This document shows, one piece after another, positions 1-6,748 of a DNA stretch of 10,561 bases; the first letter of the stretch is position 1; each line of letters begins with the position of its first letter. The position numbers and the translations under genes were made by a program. Below the pieces are notes generated by a model. The model worked only from the letters and a program-made list of their open reading frames with translations, ran no database searches and was not told where the DNA came from. Origin of the DNA: Bacteroidales bacterium (GTDB lineage Bacteria > Bacteroidota > Bacteroidia > Bacteroidales > Paludibacteraceae); the NCBI GenBank assembly GCA_900771035.1, contig CAAGML010000040.1, forward strand, positions 1 to 10,561, given 5' to 3'.

Positions 1-55
1 GCTCCCTCCCTCCGCACAGCAATCTGCTAAAAATAAACTTCAAAATCGTCTCAAC
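1..55. other. Short flank downstream of the S9 peptidase gene
   Basis: These 55 bases lie 3' of the leftward peptidase gene. I see no intrinsic terminator facing left: the only small inverted repeat (AGCA-ATC-TGCT, about 18-28) has its T-rich side on the wrong flank for minus-strand transcription. The peptidase transcript may therefore end beyond the window edge. No gene is supported here. Confidence 0.4.
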
Positions 56-2173
56 CTAATTAATAGAACCACCCTTAAGATACTTGTCAAGCCAGTTGAA
101 GAAACGACGCTGCCAAAGAACGCCATTCTGAGGTTGGAGCACCCAGTGGTTTTCGTCAGGGAAGATAAGCAACTCAGCGTCAAGGCCACGAAGCTTCGCT
201 GCATTGTAAGCAGCCATGCCCTGCGAGGCAAGAATACGGTAATCCTTCTCGCCGTGGATAACCATTATAGGGGTGTCCCACTTGTCAACAAAACGGTGAG
301 GCGAGTTGGCGTACGTGTTGGCTGTGACAGGTTCCCAGTATGCGCCACCGAGATCCCAGTTGACGAAGAACATCTCCTCTGTCTCAAGGTACTGCTGCTC
401 AAGGTTGAACATACCATCATGTGCGATGAAAGCCTTGAAACGCTTGTCGTGGTGACCTGCCATCCAAAAAGAGGTGTAGCCGCCGAAAGAAGCACCGACG
501 CAACCACGGTGGGCAGTGTCAACGTAAGACTCAAGCGACACTGTGTCAATGGCTGTGAAGAGGTCAGTCATACATTGTCCACCGTAATCTCCGGAGATTT
601 CCTCAAGCCACTCCTGACCGAAACCAACAAGCCCACGGCGGTTAGGCGCAACGATTATATAATCATGTGCAGCCATCATCTGGAAATTCCAACGGTAGCT
701 CCAGAACTGGCTTACAGGTGACTGAGGACCGCCTTCGCAATAGAGCAATGTAGGATATTTCTTGTTTGCGTCGAATTGAGGAGGGAAAATAACCCAGACA
801 AGCATCTTCTTGCCGTCAGTCGTTGTAATCCAGCGTTCAGTCACCTCACCCATGGTCAACTGGTCAAGGATGGCCTTGTTCTCGAAAGAAATCTGAGTCT
901 CGGCACCGCTGTTGATGTCGATGCTGTAAATCTCGTTAGGCATTGACATTGAATGACGTACGCCAAGCAGTCTGTCGTCTGCAAGAGCAATCTGCTCATA
1001 GTCGTGAACTCCTTGGGTAATGGTGCGGAATTCCTTTGTGGCTATGTCAACCACATAAATCTGGAACTCGCCGTGCCAGCAGCTTGTGAAATAGATTTGC
1101 TTGTCATCGGCAGACCAGTTGAGCGTGCCTACGCATTGGTCGAAATCAAGGGTGAGATCAGTGCGTTCGCCTGTTGCCATATTCTGTATGAAGAGGCGGT
1201 TCTTGTCACTTTCATAGCCGTCATGCTCCATGCTTTCCCAAGCCATCATAGTGCCGTCGTGCGAGAACACAGGGTTGATGTCGTAACCCATCATACTGTC
1301 AGTGAGATTCTTGATGGTCTTGCCAGCCGCAATGTCGTAGAGATAGATGTCGTTGTTGGTGGAGAGTGCATAGTCAATGCCCTTCTTTTTCTTGCAAGTG
1401 TAGGCAATCTGCTTGCCGTCAGGGGTGAAGGTGATTTGCTCAGCACCACCGAAAGGTTTCACAGGAGACTCGTAAGGCTCGCCCTCAAGAATGTCACGGG
1501 CGTTGGTGAGTACCTCGCCGTCATAATCATAGACGAAAGGATGAGGGACATTATCCGTCCACTCGTCCCAATGCTTGTACATCAGGTCAGTAACGACACG
1601 ACCTGTCGTCTTGTCAAGGTCAGGGTAAAGGTCTGTGGCAGTCTCGCCGTATTTCACGTTATGAATCAGGATAACCTGCTTTGAGTCTGCCGAATAGAGA
1701 TAGTCAACAACATCTTTGTCGCCTTTTGAAATCTGGGTGCGTTGTGAACCGTCGGCGTTCATCTCCCAAAGTTGCATAACATCGTTATTGTCAGGGGTTA
1801 TGAAAGCAATCTTCTCGCCCTTCTTGACCCATTTGGCGGCATATTCGCTCTTGACAGTCTTAGTAATCTGCTGAACGTCCGTACCGTCAACATTCATGAT
1901 GAAAAGCTCACGGTTTGACTTGTTCTTCTCGATGCTGTAATACTGTACGCCGTAGATTACTTTTTTGCCGTCAGGCGACACCTGAATGTCACTCAGGCGA
2001 CCGAAAGCCCAAAGCACCTCGGCAGACATACGTCCGTTCTCTACTTTGATTTCATTACGACCGATATATTCCGGGTCGTTGCTCTCGTCAATCACATCAC
2101 TCTTTGATTTCAGGTTGCAACCAACGAGGCTGGTGGCTACAAGTGCCATAACCAATAAATTTTTTATGTCCAT
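56..2173 (-). CDS. S9-family serine peptidase (prolyl oligopeptidase/DPP-like), lipoprotein
   Basis: This is a 705-residue exported serine peptidase of family S9, which releases dipeptides or acyl-amino acids from peptide N-termini. The start gives a lipoprotein signal peptide with lipobox LVGC and lipidated Cys19, so the mature enzyme should be membrane-anchored outside the cytoplasm. Residues about 50-430 form WD-like beta-propeller repeats (for example SPDGKKVIYG, TPDGKQIAYT, SHDGTMMAWE). The C-terminal alpha/beta hydrolase has the nucleophile in GASFGG (Ser562), with Asp644 in GEKD and His676 in DENHW as the rest of the triad. Length and layout fit S9C-type enzymes such as DPP5 or acylaminoacyl peptidase; the exact specificity cannot be read from sequence. 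It is the last gene of the minus-strand cluster, starting 18 bases after the nfo stop. No separate promoter is visible, so it is probably co-transcribed with nfo. It likely helps in uptake of peptides as nutrients. Confidence 0.93.
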   Translation of the reverse strand: MDIKNLLVMALVATSLVGCNLKSKSDVIDESNDPEYIGRNEIKVENGRMSAEVLWAFGRLSDIQVSPDGKKVIYGVQYYSIEKNKSNRELFIMNVDGTDVQQITKTVKSEYAAKWVKKGEKIAFITPDNNDVMQLWEMNADGSQRTQISKGDKDVVDYLYSADSKQVILIHNVKYGETATDLYPDLDKTTGRVVTDLMYKHWDEWTDNVPHPFVYDYDGEVLTNARDILEGEPYESPVKPFGGAEQITFTPDGKQIAYTCKKKKGIDYALSTNNDIYLYDIAAGKTIKNLTDSMMGYDINPVFSHDGTMMAWESMEHDGYESDKNRLFIQNMATGERTDLTLDFDQCVGTLNWSADDKQIYFTSCWHGEFQIYVVDIATKEFRTITQGVHDYEQIALADDRLLGVRHSMSMPNEIYSIDINSGAETQISFENKAILDQLTMGEVTERWITTTDGKKMLVWVIFPPQFDANKKYPTLLYCEGGPQSPVSQFWSYRWNFQMMAAHDYIIVAPNRRGLVGFGQEWLEEISGDYGGQCMTDLFTAIDTVSLESYVDTAHRGCVGASFGGYTSFWMAGHHDKRFKAFIAHDGMFNLEQQYLETEEMFFVNWDLGGAYWEPVTANTYANSPHRFVDKWDTPIMVIHGEKDYRILASQGMAAYNAAKLRGLDAELLIFPDENHWVLQPQNGVLWQRRFFNWLDKYLKGGSIN

Positions 2174-2191
2174 ACATTTATATAATGTGTT

Positions 2192-3034
2192 TTATTCAAT
2201 ATAATCTTTCAGACGGGCAATTTCAGATGCCCAAAGCGACTCGTCCGGGGTTTCGAGAATAAGAGGGATTTCGTCAAAACGTGGGTCTTTCACGATGCGT
2301 TCAAAACAACCCATTCCTATAAGTCCCTCACCGAGAGAGGCGTGACGGTCAACACGTGAGGCATGTGCCTTCAATGAGTCGTTGATGTGCATACCCTTCA
2401 GATATTTGAAACCTATCACCTCGTCGAAATGTCGCCAAGTCTCGGCAAAGCCCTCCTCTGTCGCCAAATCATAGCCAGATGCGAAAGCATGTTGTGTATC
2501 AATGCAGACACCTATACGGCTCTTGTCGTCAACACGGTCGATGATATATCTGAGCTGCTCAAACCTGTAACCGAGGTTAGAACCCTGGCCTGCCGTGTTC
2601 TCAAGAACGGCAGTCACTCCTTCGGTACGTTCCAGAATCCAATTGATGCTTGCGGCGATAGTGTCAAGACATTGCTCCTCGCTGACCTTTTTAAGGTGTG
2701 AGCCAGGGTGAAAATTAAGTCTGTCAAGTCCCAACTGCTCACAGCGGTGCATCTCGTCAAGGAACGACTTGCGGCTTTTCTCAAGACCTTCTTCGTCGGG
2801 TGAGCCGAGGTTAATCAGATAGCTGTCGTGCGGCAGTATCTGTTTTGCCGTGTAGCCATATTCGGCACACGAAGCCTTGAACCTGTCTATCGACTCATTG
2901 GTCAAAGGGGCGGAAAACCATTGGCGTTGGTTCTTGGTGAAGAGGGCAAAAGCCGTCGCACCAATCCGGTGTGCGTTCAGAGGGGCGTTTTCCACCCCCC
3001 CTGATGCTGAAACATGTGCGCCTATGTATTTCAT
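2192..3034 (-). CDS. nfo: Endonuclease IV (AP endonuclease)
   Basis: This 280-residue protein is a class II AP endonuclease. It cuts the backbone 5' of abasic sites and cleans blocked 3' ends in base-excision repair, in the cytoplasm. All nine metal ligands known from the E. coli enzyme are present, and at the same residue numbers: His69, His109, Glu145, Asp179, His182, His216, Asp229, His231 and Glu261. This predicts an intact three-zinc site. The fold is a TIM barrel, and the start [13 protein letters not shown] is the usual N-terminus of the family. Its ATG overlaps the TGA of the upstream phosphopantetheinyl transferase by four bases (ATGA), which fixes the start and suggests translational coupling. 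The pairing of a repair enzyme with that gene looks like operon convenience rather than shared function. Confidence 0.97.
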   Translation of the reverse strand: MKYIGAHVSASGGVENAPLNAHRIGATAFALFTKNQRQWFSAPLTNESIDRFKASCAEYGYTAKQILPHDSYLINLGSPDEEGLEKSRKSFLDEMHRCEQLGLDRLNFHPGSHLKKVSEEQCLDTIAASINWILERTEGVTAVLENTAGQGSNLGYRFEQLRYIIDRVDDKSRIGVCIDTQHAFASGYDLATEEGFAETWRHFDEVIGFKYLKGMHINDSLKAHASRVDRHASLGEGLIGMGCFERIVKDPRFDEIPLILETPDESLWASEIARLKDYIE

Positions 3035-3663
3035 TTCTCGACAACTCTGACCATGACATATTGCGGACGCACCAGATACTCGACGTCGAAATGACGGTTA
3101 AGGTTGGTCTTTGTCTCATAGGCGGTCAGATGGCCGTCGAGGTATGTCATGAAAGGTTCAATATGAATGTCGCTTATCGGGTCAAGCCCCTCAATATCCA
3201 GCAGTTTGTAGAGAGCCTCTTTTGTCGCCCACATAATGGCAAGCTGCGGTTTCTCGCACTGCAAATCAACGAAAGCCAGTTCCTGTGGTGTGAGGAATTT
3301 GTTTTTGACACGTAGCAGACGGTCGTAAATCTTCTCTATGTCAATTCCCACACGTTTTGTCGGGTGGGTAAGGACTGTCACCCATTCACCTGTGTGCGAG
3401 ATTGATATGTTCATATTCTCTCCCTCGACGACAGGTTGTCCGGAAGGCTTATAGGAGATTGTCAGTTTCTTGCCTGTCATCTCGTTGAGCGTGCAGCGTG
3501 AGGCAAGAAACTCGCATTTGCGTTTGATACTGGTGAATTGCGAGATTCTCTCGATTACGAAAGGGTCGTTGTCCAGTTTCTCAAGCAATTCGTCAACCTC
3601 CTCCGTGATGTTCCACAGGGCAAACGACGAACCGTCTTCGAATGTGTTTTTCTCTATAATCAT
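3031..3663 (-). CDS. 4'-phosphopantetheinyl transferase superfamily protein
   Basis: This 210-residue protein should transfer the 4'-phosphopantetheine arm of coenzyme A to a serine on a carrier protein (acyl, peptidyl or aryl carrier). The superfamily's signatures are visible. NISISHTG at residues 85-92 contains a substrate-binding His90. VGIDIEK at 105-111 holds magnesium ligands Asp108 and Glu110. WATKEALYK at 145-153 gives the WxxKExxxK motif with Glu149 and Lys153. At 210 residues it is nearer the Sfp/Gsp type than the roughly 120-residue AcpS, although it is a divergent single-copy form. No carrier protein lies in the window, so the target is unknown; the fatty acid ACP is possible. It starts 7 bases after the gldD stop, and its own stop overlaps nfo. 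I recall a PPTase beside gldE-gldD in other Bacteroidales, so the location is probably old. Confidence 0.92.
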   Translation of the reverse strand: MIIEKNTFEDGSSFALWNITEEVDELLEKLDNDPFVIERISQFTSIKRKCEFLASRCTLNEMTGKKLTISYKPSGQPVVEGENMNISISHTGEWVTVLTHPTKRVGIDIEKIYDRLLRVKNKFLTPQELAFVDLQCEKPQLAIMWATKEALYKLLDIEGLDPISDIHIEPFMTYLDGHLTAYETKTNLNRHFDVEYLVRPQYVMVRVVEK

Positions 3664-3670
3664 TATTATA

Positions 3671-4255
3671 TCATTTATTCCATCTCAGCGTTTCAATTAT
3701 ATGCACGAGGTCATTCTCAATATATGCGGCACAAGGCATTATAGAATCGTAGTTTGGCAGGCTGTTGAAATATACCGCCCCACGCAGGAAATTGTGGGCA
3801 GAGTCTGTCATATAGAACTGAGCCGGGGAAGCCGCGTTTCCCGTCAGTTCATACATCACGCCATGGACATGGTTAATGGTGTCGTCATAATAAGACTCGA
3901 TGATGTTGTCAGCGCGAATCACATGTTTATAGACTAAGGTCCTGCTCTCTTCTGTGACAATCTGCAACTGGTCTGGTGTGATGCGTTTGTAACTGAGGTG
4001 TATCGTTGCGTTCAGTTTCGGATAGACAAGGTTTATCCATTTGTCCGCCGACGTTGACCAATGTGCGTCAGTGCTGTCAGAATGGCTGTTCACGTTAATC
4101 TCGGTGGTGTAAGGACCCAGAGAGTCTGTCACTTGGTATTCCATAGGGGGCAGCGTTATCCTAAAATAAGCGTAAGGCTTTGGTTGGTAGTCACTGTCAC
4201 ATGCGGCAAGCAGGACGACCAAAGGCAGGAGCAGTATGTATGTTTTCTTACTCAT
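3671..4255 (-). CDS. gldD: Gliding motility lipoprotein GldD
   Basis: This 194-residue lipoprotein matches GldD. The mature N-terminus, CDSDYQPKPYAYFRI, has the family's pattern of Cys, an acidic stretch, then Y-PKP--YFRI. The signal peptide has a KK n-region, a Leu/Val core and lipobox LAAC with Cys19. I start at the second methionine (4255), which has GGA seven bases upstream and gives a standard-length signal. Starting at 4267 instead would add four residues (METQ). With the 4255 start the gene overlaps the gldE stop by eight bases, arguing for coupled translation. GldD is required for gliding in Flavobacterium, but homologues are conserved in non-gliding Bacteroidales, so the role here is better described as unknown envelope function. 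No other gld genes except gldE are in the window, so motility itself cannot be inferred. Confidence 0.9.
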   Translation of the reverse strand: MSKKTYILLLPLVVLLAACDSDYQPKPYAYFRITLPPMEYQVTDSLGPYTTEINVNSHSDSTDAHWSTSADKWINLVYPKLNATIHLSYKRITPDQLQIVTEESRTLVYKHVIRADNIIESYYDDTINHVHGVMYELTGNAASPAQFYMTDSAHNFLRGAVYFNSLPNYDSIMPCAAYIENDLVHIIETLRWNK

Positions 4256-5522
4256 TTGTGTTTCCATCAGTGAGTGTCAGTTTCACTTTCAGTATTCTGC
4301 GTGCGTCAAGTTCGGTCACTTCAAAGTCGAGGTTGCCAAACCTCACATGTTCGTTGAGCTCAGGGAAGTCGCCATTGACATTCAATATCAGACCTGCCAA
4401 TGTATCGGCATCTTCAAGATACTCCTCAAACATATCAAAATCGAGGTCAAGCGAGCGTATGAAGTCAGAGAGAGGGATTTTTGCCTCGTATATGTATGTG
4501 TGGTCGTCAATCTGCGAATAGAGTTGTGTCTCCTGGTCGTATTCATCGCTGATGTCGCCCACGACTTCCTCAAGGACATCCTCCATAGTCACAAGACCCG
4601 ACGTTCCGCCAAACTCATCCACAACGATAGCCATGTGAACGCGGTTCTTCTGGAAATCCTGCAAAAGGTCGTCAATTTTCTTGGTCTCAGGCACGAAATA
4701 CGCCTGACGTATCAGCGTCTGCCATTTGAATGTAGAGCCTTTTCCGATGAAAGGTATGAGGTCTTTAGCATAGAGAATGCCTCGTATGTTGTCGTATGAA
4801 CCCTTGTTGAGGATTGGGATACGTGAATATTCATGTTCGTTTATGCAGTTAATCACATCACCGAAAGATGCGGTGAAAGGAATGGTAATCATATCCATGC
4901 GTGGGGTCATGACGCTTGCCGCAGTGAGGTTTCCGAAATTGACGATGCCGTGCAGGATGTCTTTGTCCTCCTCAATGGTGTTTTCGGTAAGTTCCAAAGC
5001 CTGTGAGAGGTCGTCCATCGAGAGGCTTTCGTGGTGATGGCGTTCCAGACGGTTCTGCAAAAATCCCGTGGATTTCACCAATATGTAATTAAAAGGCTTC
5101 AGTATCGTTTTCAGCGAAGAAATCGGCCTTGAGGAAATGCGGCACATCGCCATTGAGTGCTGTCTTGCGAAAATCTTAGGCATGATTTCGCCAATCAGGA
5201 GGATGATAAAAGTGATGGCGACGGTCTCAACCAAAAAGCCGAGCCATGGTGTGGCTGAGAAGTCGAAACAGTCGGCAATCAGGATAGAGGAGATGACGAT
5301 GACGGCGATGTTGACGAAATTGTTTGTGATAAGAATTGTAGCGAGCAGGTACTGGGGATCGTCCAGTAATTCAAGGACAAGTTTAGAGGTGGAGCTGCCA
5401 TTCTCTTCGAGTTCCTCCTTCTGGTTGGGAGTGAGCGAAAAGAACGCCACCTCAGACGCAGACACGAAGGCGGAGCAGAACAGCAGGATAGAGAGTATCA
5501 GCAGTATAGAGAATAAAGACAT
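4248..5522 (-). CDS. gldE: GldE, CNNM/CBS-domain membrane protein (HlyC/CorC family)
   Basis: This 424-residue inner-membrane protein belongs to the CNNM (DUF21) plus CBS-pair plus CorC_HlyC family. Residues 1-about 135 form the transmembrane domain, with hydrophobic segments near 3-30, 60-85 and 98-115 and the conserved GEIMPK at 111-116. A linker leads to two CBS motifs (about 205-330), marked by VMTPRMDM at 214-221 and the signature VDEFGGTSGLVTMEDVLEE starting at 301. Residues about 345-420 are the small C-terminal transporter-associated domain. Relatives bind adenine nucleotides through the CBS pair and are linked to magnesium/cobalt efflux. The specific assignment to GldE rests on the directly following gldD and the upstream ssb, a cluster I recall from Flavobacterium and other Bacteroidetes. 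It overlaps gldD, and a hairpin lies between it and ssb. No clear promoter of its own is seen in the 82-base gap. Confidence 0.92.
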   Translation of the reverse strand: MSLFSILLILSILLFCSAFVSASEVAFFSLTPNQKEELEENGSSTSKLVLELLDDPQYLLATILITNNFVNIAVIVISSILIADCFDFSATPWLGFLVETVAITFIILLIGEIMPKIFARQHSMAMCRISSRPISSLKTILKPFNYILVKSTGFLQNRLERHHHESLSMDDLSQALELTENTIEEDKDILHGIVNFGNLTAASVMTPRMDMITIPFTASFGDVINCINEHEYSRIPILNKGSYDNIRGILYAKDLIPFIGKGSTFKWQTLIRQAYFVPETKKIDDLLQDFQKNRVHMAIVVDEFGGTSGLVTMEDVLEEVVGDISDEYDQETQLYSQIDDHTYIYEAKIPLSDFIRSLDLDFDMFEEYLEDADTLAGLILNVNGDFPELNEHVRFGNLDFEVTELDARRILKVKLTLTDGNTNE

Positions 5523-5557
5523 GCTATACGGGAAGCAAGAATGTGATTACAACAAAA

Positions 5558-5585
5558 TGGAGACGCAAGAAAAGATGCGTCTCCA
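5558..5585 (-). terminator. Hairpin with U-rich tail between ssb and gldE (terminator or attenuator)
   Basis: On the minus strand the RNA folds into a 10-bp perfect stem (5576-5585 pairing with 5558-5567, core GGAGACGCA/TGCGTCTCC) with an 8-base loop. It is followed by TTTTGTTGT. This is a good rho-independent terminator lying 20 bases after the ssb stop. Because gldE starts only 36 bases further on and I see no Bacteroidetes promoter in between, it may allow partial read-through and set the ratio of ssb to the downstream genes. Confidence 0.75.
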
Positions 5586-5604
5586 CAAATCAGTAATATT
5601 CACT

Positions 5605-6084
5605 TCAGAAAGTCTGAGGGAAATCATTGTTCTCAGGCTCTGTCTGCTCTGTCCGTGCAGGTGTCTCAGGCTGTGCAGGCTGCTGTACTTGCTGTTGCTG
5701 CGCAGGCTGTTGGTATTGCTGTTGAGCGGGCTGTTGGTACTGCTGTTGCTGGACTGGGCTGAGAATCTGGATATTGTCGGCGTAAATCTCGGTAATGTAT
5801 CTGCGCACTCCAGTCTTGTCATCATAGATGCGGGTTTTCAGTTTTCCCTCGACATAGAGTTTCGTGCTCTTGTGAATGTACTTCTCGGCGATTTCGGCGA
5901 GATTGCGCCAAACGACGATAGAATGCCACTCAGTGCGGTCTGGGACTTGTGTACCGTTTGACATTGTGTAGCCACGCTCGGTTGTGGCTAAAGGGAAATT
6001 AGCGACTCTGACATCATTTTCGAGGTAACGTACATCCGGTTCTTTTCCCACGTTACCGATAAGGATAACTTTGTTTACTGACAT
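5605..6084 (-). CDS. ssb: Single-stranded DNA-binding protein
   Basis: This 159-residue protein coats single-stranded DNA during replication, recombination and repair, acting as a tetramer. Residues 1-about 108 are the OB fold: it begins MSVNKVILIGNVGKEPDVRY, and residues TEWHSIVVW at 51-59 carry the aromatic residues expected to stack on bases. Residues 111-138 are a Gln/Pro/Tyr linker built of near-identical 8-residue repeats, followed by an acidic tail ending NNDFPQTF. The usual partner-binding tip is DDxPF. Here two extra residues stand between the Pro and the final Phe, and only one Asp is left immediately before it. The gene has its own divergent promoter shared with the HU intergenic region and a terminator-like hairpin behind it. 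Its location upstream of gldE is typical for Bacteroidetes. Confidence 0.97.
   Translation of the reverse strand: MSVNKVILIGNVGKEPDVRYLENDVRVANFPLATTERGYTMSNGTQVPDRTEWHSIVVWRNLAEIAEKYIHKSTKLYVEGKLKTRIYDDKTGVRRYITEIYADNIQILSPVQQQQYQQPAQQQYQQPAQQQQVQQPAQPETPARTEQTEPENNDFPQTF
5674..5748 (-). repeat. 24-bp tandem repeat encoding the SSB linker
   Basis: Two consecutive copies (5725-5748 and 5701-5724) encode the identical octapeptide QQQYQQPA (residues 113-120 and 121-128). They differ at only three positions, all synonymous. A third, imperfect copy (QQQQVQQPA, residues 129-137) follows. The array sits in the flexible linker, where copy number can change without breaking the frame. Confidence 0.85.
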
Positions 6085-6131
6085 AATGTGTAAAAAAATT
6101 AGTGTGTTTGTGGTTGAAAAAATTCAGTTTG

Positions 6132-6163
6132 CAAAGGTACGAATAAATTTTGACACACACAAT
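6132..6163 (-). promoter_or_regulatory. Bacteroidetes-type promoter for ssb
   Basis: Read on the minus strand, TACCTTTG (6139-6132) matches the -7 consensus TAnnTTTG exactly. A -33 element ATTG (6163-6160; consensus TTTG, three of four) lies 20 bases upstream, the standard spacing. Transcription should start near 6125, giving a leader of about 40 bases before the ssb ATG at 6084. Confidence 0.8.
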
Positions 6164-6216
6164 AAATATAGGGAAAAAAGTGAATAAATTTTTTTTGAAA
6201 ATAAATTGCTGATTAT

Positions 6217-6248
6217 GATGGTTATTTCAAAAAAAAGTTGTACCTTTG
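6217..6248 (+). promoter_or_regulatory. Bacteroidetes-type promoter for the HU gene
   Basis: TACCTTTG at 6241-6248 is a perfect -7 box (TAnnTTTG). The expected -33 site 20 bases upstream reads GATG (6217-6220), a poor match, so the promoter depends mainly on the -7 box and the A/T-rich upstream stretch. The predicted start near 6254 gives a leader of about 80 bases, ending in an A-rich, SD-free stretch typical of this phylum. Confidence 0.75.
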
Positions 6249-6258
6249 CACCTCGATT

Positions 6259-6285
6259 TCGGACTATTCTTTCTCTGAAGTCCGA
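6259..6285 (+). promoter_or_regulatory. 5'-end hairpin in the HU mRNA leader
   Basis: TCGGACT (6259-6265) pairs with AGTCCGA (6279-6285) in a 7-bp perfect stem with a 13-base loop. The stem begins within about five bases of the predicted transcription start, so the mRNA would carry a hairpin at its very 5' end. Such structures are known in other bacteria to slow 5'-end-dependent decay; that role here is inference. Confidence 0.5.
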
Positions 6286-6335
6286 CATACAGAAAAAAGT
6301 AACAATAATAATAACAACTTCAAATTCATTTAGTC

Positions 6336-6608
6336 ATGACTAAAGCAGAAATTGTAAACGTAATTGCCAAAAACACAGGCATTAACCGTGATGACGTTCT
6401 CAAAACAGTAGAGGCGTTCATGGAATCAGTCAAGGGTTCTCTCGCTGAGAATGAGAATGTTTATCTGAGAGGCTTCGGCAGTTTCATCGTTAAGGAACGC
6501 GCTGAAAAAACAGCACGTAACATCTCGAAGAACACCACAATCACCATTCCAGCTCACAAAATTCCAGCATTCAAGCCATCAAAGGAATTTACCGCACAGG
6601 TGAAGTAA
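6336..6608 (+). CDS. HU/IHF-family DNA-binding protein
   Basis: This 90-residue nucleoid protein bends and packages DNA as a dimer. Helices occupy residues about 3-40, then the family signature GFGSFIVKERAEKTARN (46-62) leads into the beta-arm and IPAHKIPAFKPSKEF near the C-terminus. Length is normal for HU. In E. coli HU the arm tip reads RNP, with Pro63 wedging between bases; here it is RNI, with Ile63, so bending may differ. I recall related RNISKNT arms in other Bacteroidetes HU proteins, so this is probably a lineage trait. The gene has its own promoter and a leader of about 80 bases. The next small gene follows after 47 bases without a terminator, so both are probably on one mRNA. Confidence 0.95.
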   Translation: MTKAEIVNVIAKNTGINRDDVLKTVEAFMESVKGSLAENENVYLRGFGSFIVKERAEKTARNISKNTTITIPAHKIPAFKPSKEFTAQVK

Positions 6609-6615
6609 TCGATTT

Positions 6616-6644
6616 TTGACAGTCAACATTAGTCAACGTATAAA
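6616..6644 (+). promoter_or_regulatory. Sigma70-like sequence with 10-bp-spaced direct repeat (doubtful promoter)
   Basis: TTGACA (6616-6621) and TATAAA (6639-6644) are separated by exactly 17 bases, an almost ideal E. coli-type promoter. The spacer holds AGTCAAC twice (6621-6627 and 6631-6637), one helical turn apart. The housekeeping sigma factor of Bacteroidetes uses a different consensus, and the implied start would leave only about five bases before the next ATG. I give it little weight. Confidence 0.2.
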
Positions 6645-6655
6645 CATTTATTGTC

Positions 6656-6748
6656 ATGCCAAACGGTAAGAAACATAAAAGACACAAAATGTCAACGCAC
6701 AAGCGTAAAAAAAGACTGAGAAAGGATCGTCACAAGAAGAAAAAGTAA
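6656..6748 (+). CDS. 30-residue basic ribosomal-type protein, AURKAIP1/COX24 domain (mS38/bS22-like)
   Basis: This open frame encodes 30 residues, starting MPNGKKHKRHKMSTHKRKKR and ending RHKKKK. About two thirds of the residues are Lys, Arg or His, and there is a single Asp. I recognise the pattern of the AURKAIP1/COX24 C-terminal domain, found in mitochondrial ribosomal protein mS38 and in the small actinobacterial ribosomal protein bS22. Near-identical short proteins starting MPxGKKxKRHK occur across Bacteroidetes from memory. The likely role is a small-subunit ribosomal protein bound to rRNA near the decoding region; that placement is inferred from the relatives. It lies 47 bases after HU and is probably co-transcribed. 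Its size puts it below most gene-calling cut-offs. The alternative, a chance basic ORF, is unlikely given the recognisable sequence. Confidence 0.88.
   Translation: MPNGKKHKRHKMSTHKRKKRLRKDRHKKKK

Noticed and set aside
134..721. Open frame of about 195 codons on the plus strand, opposite the S9 peptidase
   Set aside because: It lies fully inside a well-supported gene on the other strand, covers the catalytic domain, and its translation shows no recognisable motif.
953..1684. Open frame of about 243 codons on the plus strand, opposite the peptidase propeller
   Set aside because: It is antisense to clear beta-propeller repeats. The length is explained by the codon bias of the real gene, and there is no promoter or family signature.
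3671..5522. Functional gliding motility or type IX secretion locus
   Set aside because: Only gldD and gldE are present, and these are widespread in non-gliding Bacteroidetes. None of the core secretion genes (gldKLMN, sprA and so on) is in the window.
5137..5961. Open frame of about 274 codons on the plus strand across the gldE and ssb ends
   Set aside because: It runs antisense through two strongly supported genes and the terminator between them. Its Leu-rich part is merely the reverse complement of the SSB Gln repeat.
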